Origin: Afipia sp. GAS231
Lineage (GTDB): Bacteria > Pseudomonadota > Alphaproteobacteria > Rhizobiales > Xanthobacteraceae
DNA length: 64,000 nt
Reading direction: 5' to 3'
NCBI RefSeq assembly: GCF_900103365.1
Contig: NZ_LT629703.1
Span: forward strand, 6,124,501 to 6,188,500
Shown here: one piece after another, positions 41,902 to 50,530 of the stretch
Layout: the number at the start of each line of letters is the position of its first letter
Position numbering within the stretch: the first letter of the stretch is position 1
The notes under the pieces: generated by a model
The model's input: only the letters and a program-made list of their open reading frames with translations
What the model was told of the DNA's origin: nothing
Databases searched by the model: none
Translations under genes and position numbers: made by a program

Positions 41902-42687
41902 TCACTTCCCCTTGCTGGTGAATTTCTTCACTGCAACACGGAAATCATCGGTGTGCATGGCGTCGATGATCTTGGCTTCCTCGGCGTCGAGTTGCTGCTT
42001 CGTCGGCGTGACTGCGGCCTGATAGACCAGCGATTTGGTGCCGGCGATGGCGGCCGGCGGGTTCTGCGCCAGCCGTTCGGCGAATTTTCGGGTCTCGGCC
42101 TTGAGTTCGGCTGATGGTACGACGCGCGCGACCAGGCCCCATTCGTAAGCCTGCTTTGCGGTAAAACTGTCTTCCGCTAGGAACAGCTGCAGCGCGCGGC
42201 GGGTGCCGACGGTGCCGACGATGCCCACGGTGCTGCCGCCATCGGGCGAGACGCCGATCTTGGCGTAGGCCGGGGTGAAACGGGCATCGTCAGCGGCGAT
42301 GCAGAGGTCGGTAATAAAAGCCAGCCCCATGCCGGCGCCGGCCGCCGAGCCGTTGACGCTGGACAGCACGATCTTCGGCATCCGCCGCACCGTCTCGATG
42401 AAGGCGTGGTAATGCTTCAGCAGTTCCCCGACCACGGGGGCGATATTGTCGGCTGCGGCTGCGGCGCCGATGGTCTGCAAATCGCCGCCGGCGGAGAAGG
42501 CGCGGCCTTCGCCCTCGATCACCAGCACCCGGATATCGTCATTGCCCTCGACCTCGGCGCCGAGCTGTTCGAGCTTTTGCGCAATCGACAGATCAATCGA
42601 GTTGAAGGCCGCGGGCCGGTTGAGGGTGATGGTCGCGATCGGACCTTCAATCCGGAGCAAAGCGGGGTCTGCGGTATGATCGGGCAT
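41902..42687 (-). CDS. Enoyl-CoA hydratase/isomerase family protein
   Basis: 261 aa crotonase-fold enzyme acting on acyl-CoA. Oxyanion-hole segments are FSAGGDLQTIG near residue 63 and NGSAAGAGMGLAFI near residue 108; the position of the usual second catalytic glutamate is occupied by the GVSPDGGSTVGI stretch near residue 140 (D in place of E), which occurs in isomerase-like members. ATG 42687 is supported by family length; the frame is open to 42909. Its link to the sugar-acid cluster is unclear. Confidence 0.9.
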   Translation of the reverse strand: MPDHTADPALLRIEGPIATITLNRPAAFNSIDLSIAQKLEQLGAEVEGNDDIRVLVIEGEGRAFSAGGDLQTIGAAAAADNIAPVVGELLKHYHAFIETVRRMPKIVLSSVNGSAAGAGMGLAFITDLCIAADDARFTPAYAKIGVSPDGGSTVGIVGTVGTRRALQLFLAEDSFTAKQAYEWGLVARVVPSAELKAETRKFAERLAQNPPAAIAGTKSLVYQAAVTPTKQQLDAEEAKIIDAMHTDDFRVAVKKFTSKGK

Positions 42688-42956
42688 TTGCAAGTCCTCG
42701 CGCGGGGAACGGCAGCCGGGGCATTTAAATCGCAGAAGGGCAGGGGTGACAATCCCCGGCGGGGTCTGCAAAATTATCACGTTTTTGGGCAGAGATGCCC
42801 TTGCGTCTCGTCGAACCATGAGGCCAGATAGGGCTCGCCATCGTCTAGGACGCGGACACGAGCGCCGCTGTTCAGCGATTGGACGAGCAAGCCAACATCG
42901 GTAGAACAAGGATTCGACATGGGTTATTCCTGTGCCCTTGCAATTGGGTTGCCGCG

Positions 42957-44177
42957 ATGAGTTCAGGCCCGATCATCATCGCCGGCGCCGGCCATGCGGG
43001 CTTTCAGCTTGCGGCCTCATTGCGCCAGAACGGCTTTTCCGAACGCATCGCGCTCGTAAATGACGAAGGCCATCTGCCGTATCAGCGGCCGCCGCTGTCC
43101 AAGGCCTACTTGAAGGGAACCGGCGGACCGGACACCCTGATGTTCCGGCCCGAAAAATTCTATCATGACCAGCACGTCGATCTGATCACGGACCGCGCCA
43201 CCTCGATCGATCGCAACGCGCGCAAAGTCTCGCTCGCCTCGGGCGCGTCGCTGGACTACGGCCACCTGGTGCTGGCAACGGGGGCGCGCAATCGCCTGCT
43301 GGATATTCCGAACGCCAATCTCGATGGTGTGCGCTATCTGCGGACGCTCGACGACAGCGAGGCGCTGCGGCACCGGATCGCCTCCGGTCAGCATGTCATC
43401 GTGATCGGCGCCGGCTTCATCGGGCTGGAGTTTGCCGCAACGGCGCGGGCCAAGGGCCTCGAAGTCGACGTGGTCGAACTCGCCGCGCGGGTGATGGCGC
43501 GCGCGGTGACGGCGGAAATCTCGGAATTTTCCCAATCGCAGCACGCCGCCGCCGGCATTCGGATTCATTTCGGCGTGCAGGTCACCAGCATCGAAAGCGA
43601 CGGCGGCAAAGTGACCGGCGTCAGCCTCAGCGACGGCCGGCATATGCCGGCGGATCTCGTGGTGGTCGGTGTCGGCGTCCTGCCCAATGTCGAACTGGCA
43701 GCGGAGGCCGGCCTGCCGGTGGCGGCCGGCATCATCGTCGATGAGCAGTTGCTGACCGCGGATCCAAACATTTCGGCGGTCGGCGATTGCGCGCTGTATA
43801 CGAGCCCGCGGTTCGGTGGCTCGTTGCGGCTGGAATCGGTGCAGAACGCCACCGATCACGCGCGTTGCGTCGCGGCGCGGCTGACCGGCGATGCCAAGCC
43901 CTATGACGGCCTGCCGTGGTTCTGGAGCGATCAGGGTCCCGACAAGCTGCAGATGGTGGGCCTGACCACCGGTTACGACCAGGTCGTGGTGCGCGGCGAT
44001 CGCGGGGCAGGAGCCTTCTCCGCCTTCTGCTACAAGGCCGGACATCTGCTCGGCATCGAATCCGTCAACCGCGCCGGCGATCACATGTTCGGCCGGCGTC
44101 TGCTGGCCGCCAATCGTTCGATCACCCCGGAGCAGGCGGCCGATGCCAGCTTCGATCTGAAGGGCGCGCTGACCTAA
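42957..44177 (+). CDS. FAD-dependent ferredoxin/rubredoxin reductase-like oxidoreductase
   Basis: 406 aa pyridine-nucleotide-disulfide family flavoprotein of the ring-hydroxylating-dioxygenase or P450 ferredoxin reductase type. FAD motif IIIAGAGHAGFQLAASLR is near residue 7, NAD motif VIVIGAGFIGLEFAA near residue 148 and the second FAD motif NISAVGDCAL near residue 275. YQRPPLSKAYL near residue 48 is a signature of this group. No ferredoxin gene is beside it. ATG 42957 gives the normal N-terminus; the frame is open 26 codons further. Confidence 0.92.
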   Translation: MSSGPIIIAGAGHAGFQLAASLRQNGFSERIALVNDEGHLPYQRPPLSKAYLKGTGGPDTLMFRPEKFYHDQHVDLITDRATSIDRNARKVSLASGASLDYGHLVLATGARNRLLDIPNANLDGVRYLRTLDDSEALRHRIASGQHVIVIGAGFIGLEFAATARAKGLEVDVVELAARVMARAVTAEISEFSQSQHAAAGIRIHFGVQVTSIESDGGKVTGVSLSDGRHMPADLVVVGVGVLPNVELAAEAGLPVAAGIIVDEQLLTADPNISAVGDCALYTSPRFGGSLRLESVQNATDHARCVAARLTGDAKPYDGLPWFWSDQGPDKLQMVGLTTGYDQVVVRGDRGAGAFSAFCYKAGHLLGIESVNRAGDHMFGRRLLAANRSITPEQAADASFDLKGALT

Positions 44178-44207
44178 AGCTGGCGCGGTGCCGGCCTCAG
44201 GTCATCA

Positions 44208-45317
44208 TCACGCGGTCAGGACGACCGGGGTGAACGCCTGCAGCTTCGCGATCGCCTGCCAGTCCCAGGCGATGCCGAGGCCCGGTTCGGAAGACGGTTT
44301 GGCCCGCCCGCCTTCGATGGTCAGGCGGCTGGTGGTGATGTCGTCGAGCTGCGGAATCCATTCCACCCAGGCCGCGTTCGGCACCGCCGCGCACAGCGAG
44401 ACGTGCAACTCCATCAGGAAGTGCGGGCAGATCGGAACGTTGAAGGTTTCGGCAAGGTGCGCCACCTTGAGCCACGGCGTGATGCCGCCGATCCGCGCGA
44501 CGTCGGCCTGCACGATGGCGCAGGCGTGGCGCTGCAGATATTCCCTGAAATGGCTAGGGTGATAGATCGACTCTCCGACCGCGATCGGCAGCGAGGTCGA
44601 TGCCGCCAGGCGAATATGTCCGCCGAGGTCTTCGGCGGGGAGCGGCTCCTCGAACCAGGCGAGGTCGAGCGGCTCGTACTGGCGGGCCCGGCGGATCGCT
44701 TCGCCGACCGTGAAGGCCTGGTTGGCGTCGACCATGATCTCGAAACCGGGGCCGACCGCCTCGCGCACCGCCGTCAGGCGCGCGATGTCCTCGCTGACAT
44801 GGGGACGGCCGACCTTGATCTTGGCGCCGCCAAAACCCTGCGCGCGCACCGACAGCGCGTCATCGACCAGCGCCTGCGGTTCGACATGCAGCCAGCCGCC
44901 CTCGGTGGAATAGACCGGCACCGAGGCTTGCGCGCCGCCGGCTTCCTTCCACAACGGACGACCCGCGGCGAGGCATTTGACGTCCCACAATGCCGTATCG
45001 ATCGCGGCAAGCGCGAGTGCGGTGATGGCGCCAACGGCCGTTGCGTGGGTTGAGAAGAACAGCGACTTCCAGATCGCCTCGATGTCGAGCGGATCGCGGC
45101 CGAGCAGCCGGGGCGCGAGATGATCCCGCAGCAGCGCCACCACCGACGAACCTCCGGTACCGATCGTATAGGAATAGCCGGTGCCGACGATGCCGTCGCT
45201 GGTGTGGATGCGCACCATCGGCGTTTCCTGCGTGGCGAACGACTGGATCGCGTCGGTGCGGACCGCCTTTGGCACAAGATCGACCTGCAGGACTTCGACA
45301 CGCACGATCTTGGCCAT
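44208..45317 (-). CDS. Mandelate racemase-subgroup enolase-superfamily enzyme
   Basis: 369 aa. The barrel shows KxK in GGAKIKVG near residue 165, metal ligands D in MVDANQAF near 197, E in WFEEPLPAE near 223 and E in VGESIY near 249, and a histidine in CPHFLMELH near 300. This KxK-D-E-E-H pattern marks the mandelate racemase subgroup, which includes sugar-acid dehydratases. With uronate dehydrogenase, lactonase and TRAP genes nearby, a sugar-acid dehydratase role is likely. Its start lies 75 bp after the ribokinase stop in the same direction. Confidence 0.9.
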   Translation of the reverse strand: MAKIVRVEVLQVDLVPKAVRTDAIQSFATQETPMVRIHTSDGIVGTGYSYTIGTGGSSVVALLRDHLAPRLLGRDPLDIEAIWKSLFFSTHATAVGAITALALAAIDTALWDVKCLAAGRPLWKEAGGAQASVPVYSTEGGWLHVEPQALVDDALSVRAQGFGGAKIKVGRPHVSEDIARLTAVREAVGPGFEIMVDANQAFTVGEAIRRARQYEPLDLAWFEEPLPAEDLGGHIRLAASTSLPIAVGESIYHPSHFREYLQRHACAIVQADVARIGGITPWLKVAHLAETFNVPICPHFLMELHVSLCAAVPNAAWVEWIPQLDDITTSRLTIEGGRAKPSSEPGLGIAWDWQAIAKLQAFTPVVLTA

Positions 45318-45392
45318 GGTTTTTCCTTGTTCGTTGGGGCAAGCGCCGCAGACAGCATGTCGCCGGACGCGCCCGATATCAAGACGGTGGGA

Positions 45393-46316
45393 TCAGGAAG
45401 GCGCCCCTGTGGATAGCAGCGCCACGACCTCGGCTGCCGTCGGCATCGAGGGCGCCGCGCCCATCCGCTGTACGCAGATCGATGCCGCGGCATTGGCGTA
45501 AGCGATCGCGTCGCGGATCGCCGCGCCGCCGGCGAGCTGGCTTGCGAGCGCGCCGACAAAACAATCGCCGGCGCCGGTGGTGTCCACCGCCTTCACGGCG
45601 TAGCCGGCGATGAGCGACGCCTCGCCATCAATCAGCGCCAGCACGCCGCGCTTGCCGAGCGTCACGCAGATGATTCTGCCGCCGCCTAGCAGGCCGCTTG
45701 CTGCTTCCACGAAGCGGGCGGGATCGTCGCTGTCACGCAGCTCCGTATGGGTAAGAAATCCGAGCTCGGTCTCGTTGAGGACCAGGATATCGACGAGATC
45801 GAGCACATCCTTGTCGAACAGGATCGCCGGTGCGGGATTGAGAATCGTGGTCGCACCCGCCGCCCGTGCGCGTCGGAAGAATGCGCGGATCGTCGCCTGC
45901 GGAATCTCGAACTGGCTGACGGCGACGTCGCCTTTCGCCGGCACAGGCGCGGTGACGTCTTCGGCGCTGACCAGTGCATTGGCGCCGGGCACGACCACGA
46001 TCGTATTGTCGGCCTCTGCAACGGTGATGATGGCCGTTCCGGTGTGGGCCTCGGCGGTGTCCTTGACGTATGCAAGGTCGACCGCCTGTGCGGCGAGAAA
46101 GGTCCGCAGTTGCTGGCCGAAGGCGTCGGTCCCGAGCCGGCCGATCAGCGTGGTCGGCGCGCCGAGCTTGGCGGATGCCACCGCCTGGTTGGCGCCTTTG
46201 CCGCCGGGGAAATAATGCACGGCGTTGCCGGCGACGGTCTCGCCGATCTTCGGATGCCGGTCGGCGGTCGCCACCACATCCATGTTGATGCTGCCGGCGA
46301 CGAAGACGCGCCCCAT
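45393..46316 (-). CDS. rbsK: Ribokinase (PfkB family)
   Basis: 307 aa sugar kinase. PfkB signature 1 YFPGGKGANQAVASAKLG is near residue 37 and signature 2 VDTTGAGDCFVGALAS near residue 249, with the catalytic aspartate in GAGD. GSINMDVVA at the N-terminus is typical of ribokinases. It lies between the second PfkB kinase (20 bp upstream) and the racemase-type gene, probably in one operon. D-ribose is the default substrate, but a related sugar is possible. Confidence 0.88.
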   Translation of the reverse strand: MGRVFVAGSINMDVVATADRHPKIGETVAGNAVHYFPGGKGANQAVASAKLGAPTTLIGRLGTDAFGQQLRTFLAAQAVDLAYVKDTAEAHTGTAIITVAEADNTIVVVPGANALVSAEDVTAPVPAKGDVAVSQFEIPQATIRAFFRRARAAGATTILNPAPAILFDKDVLDLVDILVLNETELGFLTHTELRDSDDPARFVEAASGLLGGGRIICVTLGKRGVLALIDGEASLIAGYAVKAVDTTGAGDCFVGALASQLAGGAAIRDAIAYANAAASICVQRMGAAPSMPTAAEVVALLSTGAPS

Positions 46317-46336
46317 GCTATCTCCGTCTCATCGGG

Positions 46337-47230
46337 TCATACGGTGGCCGGGAACGCCATCTTGACCACTTCGATGTCTTGCAGCGTCGGCAAGCCAGCC
46401 TCGTTGCCGAGGCGCTGAATCTTGAACGTCGATGCGGCGCGCGCGAATACGAAATGGTCGTGCCAGCTTTTGCCGGGATTGGCGAGGTAGGAATAGACAT
46501 AGGCGCCGTGGAAGACATCGCCGGCGCCGTTGGTGTCGATCACGCGCTCGCGCGGTATAGGCAGCGCCGGCAAGGTATGGACCGCGCCGGTCTCGTCGTA
46601 CCAGAGCAGGCCCTTTTCGCCGAGCGTGATGCCGCCGACCCGGCAACCCCGGCTCTTGAGATAATCCAGCATCTCCTCCGGCGTCTTCTCCATCTGCTCG
46701 CACAGCCGTTCGGCGACGATCGCGATGTCGATGAATTCCAGCAGTTCATGGGTATTGGCACGCAGGCCGCCGCCGTCGAGCGAGGTCAGAATGCCGGCCT
46801 CGCGACACAGTTTGGCATAATGGATGGCGGCGTCGGGCTGGTGGCCGTCAATATGCAGGGCACGGCAACCCCTGAGGTTGAGGATCGGAAAAGGGTGGAT
46901 GTGCTCGTCGTCGCGGCAGCGGACGATGGCGCGCTTGCCGTCCTTCGGCATGATGAAGGACAGCGAGGAGGCGTTGACCTTGCGCGGGTGGATCGAGATG
47001 CCGTATTTCGCGCTCATGTCCTGGAACATGCGCCCCAACCAGTCATTGGCGACGGTCGCGATCAGGTCGGGCACGATGCCGAGTTTCGCACAGCAGAACG
47101 CGGCGGTGACGGCGTTGCCGCCAAACGAAACCGCGTAGGCGGAAGCCACATGCTTTTCGTCGCCGGTCGGCATGTGGTCGGTGATGAAGGTAACGTCGAT
47201 ATAGGTCTGTCCGATGAAGAGGGCCTGCAT
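46337..47230 (-). CDS. PfkB-family carbohydrate kinase
   Basis: 297 aa. FGGNAVTAAFCCAKLG near residue 35 is PfkB signature 1 and VIDTNGAGDVFHGAYVYS near residue 238 is signature 2 with the catalytic GAGD. It differs clearly from the ribokinase next to it. Context suggests a 2-keto-3-deoxy sugar-acid or other ketose kinase, the expected last step after dehydration. It is the first gene of a leftward operon whose upstream region holds a paired inverted repeat at 47325-47367. Confidence 0.87.
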   Translation of the reverse strand: MQALFIGQTYIDVTFITDHMPTGDEKHVASAYAVSFGGNAVTAAFCCAKLGIVPDLIATVANDWLGRMFQDMSAKYGISIHPRKVNASSLSFIMPKDGKRAIVRCRDDEHIHPFPILNLRGCRALHIDGHQPDAAIHYAKLCREAGILTSLDGGGLRANTHELLEFIDIAIVAERLCEQMEKTPEEMLDYLKSRGCRVGGITLGEKGLLWYDETGAVHTLPALPIPRERVIDTNGAGDVFHGAYVYSYLANPGKSWHDHFVFARAASTFKIQRLGNEAGLPTLQDIEVVKMAFPATV

Positions 47231-47324
47231 TCGTTTTCCGTCATGTACTGCAGCGGTTTGGGCTGAAGGTTGTTGGGCCCGGCGCGGTTACATTAGCACC
47301 GGATATCGGATGGTTTCGCTGAAA

Positions 47325-47367
47325 ATATTCGCATCGCTGCCGTGTTTGCAGCTTGAGATGCGAATAT
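47325..47367. promoter_or_regulatory. Long-spaced perfect inverted repeat upstream of the kinase operon
   Basis: ATATTCGCATC at 47325-47335 and GATGCGAATAT at 47357-47367 are exact reverse complements with a 21-bp spacer, so their centres are 32 bp apart, about three helical turns. It lies 95 bp before the PfkB kinase start. It looks like two half-sites of a dimeric or looping regulator rather than a terminator. Confidence 0.5.
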
Positions 47368-47579
47368 GAGGGGACTACGACCTTCCCAAGGCTGCATATC
47401 ACGGCAGCATATAACGGCTAGACACTTTCCGGGTTTCCCGGGCGGTGCGACAAAATGGGAGCAACTGTGCTGAAGTAGACCGGTGATCGGCTGGCCTCAA
47501 GGCTGGCGCGAGGCGCGCCCCCGCCTTCGGCGGCTTACGGCCTTGACGCCGTCCGCTCCCCGGTCTGTTGGCTAGGCAT

Positions 47580-47602
47580 GCGCTCGGTCTAGGACCGAGC
47601 GC
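47580..47602 (-). other. Stem-loop in the 3' end of IS copy B
   Basis: The same 10-bp stem as in copy A (GCGCTCGGTC with GACCGAGCGC), with loop TAG where copy A has ATC. A stem that is kept while the loop changes suggests structural constraint. Confidence 0.5.
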
Positions 47603-47618
47603 GGTGAAGTGCGCTCGC

Positions 47619-48581
47619 TCAATTCAGTGCGTAACGGCTGGGATCCCATTTCTGCCGGCGTGCGATCATTGTGTTGAGGATGATGATCAGCTTTCGCATG
47701 CAGGCGACGAGCGCAACCTTCGGCTCCTTCCCCTTGGCAAGTAGCCGTTGATAGTAGGCCTTGAAGACAGGATTGTTCTGTGTGGCCGCGCCGAGGCACG
47801 GCATGTAGAGGGCGTTTCGGACCCAACGGCGGCCGCCCTTGATGTGGCGTTCGCCGCGGCGCTTTCCGCTATCATCGTCATAAGGGGCAACGCCTAACAA
47901 CGCCGCGGCGATCTCGTCGCTCACTTGCCCAAGCTCCGGCATTCCAGCAATGAGGTTCGCTGAGCTCGTTTCGGCAAAGCCCGGCACGCTCTCGACGATC
48001 TCGGCGCGTTCGGCAAGATGAGGTGTGGCCCTGACCTGGGCCGAGATCGCGACTTCGAGCTTGGCAATTTCCCCGAGCAAGCTCTTCAAGATACGGGTCC
48101 GCGCTTTCCGAGCCTGTCCTGGTGCAGCATGCTCGTTTTGAGCTTCCAGTCGTATCTTGAGATCGACCAGATTGAGACGAGCTTTCACCAGCGCCTGCAG
48201 CTCTTCGCGCGCGGCATCGTGCACTTGGCCCGGCGCCTCGCTGAACGTCTCTGCGAACCAAGCGATCATCTCTGCATCAATCGTATCGTTCTTGGCCAGG
48301 CGTCCGGCCGACTGCGCAAAGCTGCGGACTCGCTTGGGGTCGACGATCCGTACGGCGATGCCGGCCAGGCGGAGCACCTTCCCCCAATCGCGCTCATAGC
48401 CGCCGCTGGCCTCCATCACCGCCCTGTTCACCTTGTGCTTGCGAAGCCAGGCAACCAGCTTGCGATGACCCTGGGCAGTGCTCGGATACGTCTGCCGCAG
48501 CGCCAACTCGCGAATGCACGCATCGACCTTGTCCTTTGCTACATCGATGCCGACGACAACGAGACCATTTTGTGCCATCAT
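47619..48581 (-). CDS. IS110-family transposase (copy B)
   Basis: 320 aa, the same length as copy A. It carries VVGIDVAKDKVDACI, MEASGGYERDWGK, KNDTIDAEMIAWF, VPGFAETSSANLIAGMPELG and APYDDDSGKRRGERHIKGG. All DEDD and serine-region residues are retained. Changes against copy A are spread along the protein, which points to separate arrival or an old duplication. Confidence 0.93.
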   Translation of the reverse strand: MMAQNGLVVVGIDVAKDKVDACIRELALRQTYPSTAQGHRKLVAWLRKHKVNRAVMEASGGYERDWGKVLRLAGIAVRIVDPKRVRSFAQSAGRLAKNDTIDAEMIAWFAETFSEAPGQVHDAAREELQALVKARLNLVDLKIRLEAQNEHAAPGQARKARTRILKSLLGEIAKLEVAISAQVRATPHLAERAEIVESVPGFAETSSANLIAGMPELGQVSDEIAAALLGVAPYDDDSGKRRGERHIKGGRRWVRNALYMPCLGAATQNNPVFKAYYQRLLAKGKEPKVALVACMRKLIIILNTMIARRQKWDPSRYALN

Positions 48582-48764
48582 CCACTCCCTTCCTTGCTCG
48601 GTACGGGCTCAACGGCCCTTGCAACTGTTCGGGTTGAGGAAGACACCGGAGCTGTCCCTCGCTCTCATACAGGCTCTGCCGCTTTGGGGCGTTACGGGCT
48701 CAGTTCCAGCAACGGGCGGTTCCGCCCGTTCGCACATTCTGCCAGTTTTTGCCGACACAAGGGG
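48582..48764 (-). ncRNA. Candidate structured RNA region at the 5' end of IS copy B
   Basis: 183 bp without a gene upstream of the transposase. Hairpin 48711-48730 (AACGGGCGG with CCGCCCGTT) replaces the longer hairpin of copy A. Most remaining bases, such as GGTACGGGCTC and GTTGAGGAAGAC, are conserved between copies although they encode nothing. The bridge RNA assignment is inferred from the family. Confidence 0.35.
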
Positions 48765-48773
48765 GCTTTCTCG

Positions 48774-49637
48774 GTGATTACCGGTCTCGATCACGTCGTC
48801 GTTCTCACCAGCGATATCGATGCGGCCAGCGCAACCTACCAGACGCTGTTCGCGCGGGCGCCGGCCTGGCAGAACAGCGGCGACGGCGCGGAGCGCGTGC
48901 TGTTCACGCTCGACAACATGTCGCTGGAATTGATGGCGCCCTCCGGCGCGGACGCCAACGCGGATCGAATCCGCAGCGTTCTGGCGGCCCAGGGCGAGGG
49001 GCTGGCGAGCCTTTGTTTTCGCACCAACGACATCGCCAAGCTGCACCGCCGGCTCGATCGGCTGACCTTGAAGCCCGAGCCGGTTGCCGAGGTCGAAAGC
49101 CGTGACGCGCTCTCGGAGGCTGTGCTGTCGTGGAAGCGGACTCGCACGGCCTCGGACGCCACGCGCGGCATCCGGCTGTTCTATCTTCAACTCGCCAGCG
49201 AGCGTCCGCGCTCGGCGCCGACGGCGACCGGGCCGATTACCGCAATGGACCATGTCGTGGTGTCGACGCCGGATCCCGAGCGCGCCGCAGCCCTCTATGG
49301 CGCGCGGCTCGGGCTCGACATGGCGCTCGACCGCTCGCATCCGGACTGGGGCCGGCTGATGTTCTTCCGCTGCGGCGACCTCATCGTCGAGGTCACGCAC
49401 CGGCCGGCCAAGCCCGCGGACCCGCCGCGGGACATCCAGCACGACCGGCTCAGCGGCATCTGCTGGCGCGTCGCCGACATCGATGCCACCCATGCGCGGC
49501 TGGCCGAGGCCGGCGTCGACGTCTCCGAAGTCCGCACCGGCCGCAAGCCAGGCACGCGGGTGATGACGGTGCGCTCAGGCACCTGCGGGGTCCCGACGCT
49601 CCTGGTGCAGCCGTCGGCGGGGAAGGCGGCCGACTGA
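48774..49637 (+). CDS. Two-domain VOC (glyoxalase-like) family protein
   Basis: 287 aa protein with two vicinal-oxygen-chelate modules, starting ITGLDHVVVLTSDIDAASATY and, after a linker, MDHVVVSTPDPERAAALYGARLGL near residue 160. The second module ends EVRTGRKPGTRVMTVRSGTCGVPTLLV. Members are dioxygenases, isomerases or binding proteins; metal ligands H and E are present in module 2 (DHVVV, LIVEVTH). The open frame runs back into the IS, so GTG 48774 is taken as the start. The native ribosome binding site has been split by the IS. Confidence 0.85.
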   Translation: MITGLDHVVVLTSDIDAASATYQTLFARAPAWQNSGDGAERVLFTLDNMSLELMAPSGADANADRIRSVLAAQGEGLASLCFRTNDIAKLHRRLDRLTLKPEPVAEVESRDALSEAVLSWKRTRTASDATRGIRLFYLQLASERPRSAPTATGPITAMDHVVVSTPDPERAAALYGARLGLDMALDRSHPDWGRLMFFRCGDLIVEVTHRPAKPADPPRDIQHDRLSGICWRVADIDATHARLAEAGVDVSEVRTGRKPGTRVMTVRSGTCGVPTLLVQPSAGKAAD

Positions 49638-49652
49638 CTCAGCCGTATCGGC

Positions 49653-49735
49653 CGTCATTGCGAGGAGCGCCAGCGACGAAGCAATCCACACTTCCTTTGT
49701 GGCCTCTGGATTGCTTCGCTTCGCTCGCAATGACG
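49653..49735. repeat. Palindromic intergenic repeat (CGTCATTGCGAG type)
   Basis: CGTCATTGCGAGGAGCG with GCGACGAAGCAATCCA at the left is mirrored by TGGATTGCTTCGCTTCGC and TCGCAATGACG at the right. Two further copies are at 51621-51706 and 52730-52812. It lies between the VOC and TetR genes. Confidence 0.85.
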
Positions 49736-49811
49736 AGGAGGGGACGCAGATCATTCTCAAACCCCGTCGTGCATGCTACAGACGATCCCGTGACACCATC
49801 GAGCACCTGAT

Positions 49812-50519
49812 TTGGCAAAGGCAAAACCGGCTTTGAAATGGCAGCGCGACCCCGAGGGCATGCGGATCCGCATTCTCGAGGCCGCCAAGCAGGAATTTGC
49901 CGCCCACGGCCTGGCCGGTGCGCGCGTCGACCGCATCGCGGCCAATGCCGACGCCAACAAGCGCATGCTGTATTACCATGTCGGCAACAAGGAAGACCTC
50001 TACCTCGCGGTGCTGGAGGCAGCCTACGACAAGATCCGTTCCGAGGAGCGCGGCCTCGATCTCGAACATCTCGATCCGCCCGAGGCGATCGAACGGCTGA
50101 TCGACTTCACCTGGAACTATTTTCTCCGCAATCCCGAATTCCTGGCGCTGCTCAACACCGAAAATCTGGCGAAAGCCCGCCATCTGAAGCGCTCGACCAA
50201 GGTCAAGTCGATGCACTCGCCGTTCGTCGAGATGATCCGCACCGTGGTGACGCGCGGCGTCGAAAGCGGCGACTTCCGCGTCGCGGTCGATCCGGTGCAG
50301 TTGTACATCTCGATCGCCGGGCTGTGCTTCTTCTATCTCTCCAACAGCGCCACGCTCTCGGTGATCTTCGGCCGCGACCTCCTGAAGAAGCAGGCGAGGG
50401 ACGAGCGCCTCGCCCACATGGTGGCGCTCGTGCTGGCGGCGCTGACGGGAAAATCGACCGCGGATTTCGGCAAGGCCGAGGTCGCGAAATTGCGGGCGCC
50501 CGCGCACCAGCCGGTGTAG
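49812..50519 (+). CDS. TetR-family transcriptional regulator
   Basis: 235 aa. The N-terminal helix-turn-helix reads RIRILEAAKQEFAAHGLAGARVDRIAANADANKRMLYYHVGNKEDLY, followed by a C-terminal TetR domain with WNYFLRNPEFLALLNTENL, as in RutR-like regulators. The start is TTG 49812 (MAKAKPALKW); no ATG gives a better N-terminus. It precedes the ABC importer genes in the same direction and probably regulates the importer and its linked catabolic genes. Confidence 0.9.
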   Translation: MAKAKPALKWQRDPEGMRIRILEAAKQEFAAHGLAGARVDRIAANADANKRMLYYHVGNKEDLYLAVLEAAYDKIRSEERGLDLEHLDPPEAIERLIDFTWNYFLRNPEFLALLNTENLAKARHLKRSTKVKSMHSPFVEMIRTVVTRGVESGDFRVAVDPVQLYISIAGLCFFYLSNSATLSVIFGRDLLKKQARDERLAHMVALVLAALTGKSTADFGKAEVAKLRAPAHQPV

Positions 50520-50530
50520 GCAACCTCCAA

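Larger units (their letters stand above)
47459..48764 (-). mobile_element. IS110-type insertion sequence (element 2, copy B)
   Basis: 1306 bp sister of copy A, sharing both ends (GAGCAACTGTG and GACACAAGGGG) and intact coding potential. Its right end lies nine bases before the GTG start of the VOC gene at 48774, so it sits in that gene's ribosome-binding region. The flanking bases differ from those of copy A except for the shared GAG and GGGG. Confidence 0.88.

Noticed and set aside
48018..48773. Long upstream extension of the VOC frame
   Set aside because: It reads antisense through the IS transposase and the IS end. The VOC domain begins exactly at 48774, so the extension is accidental.
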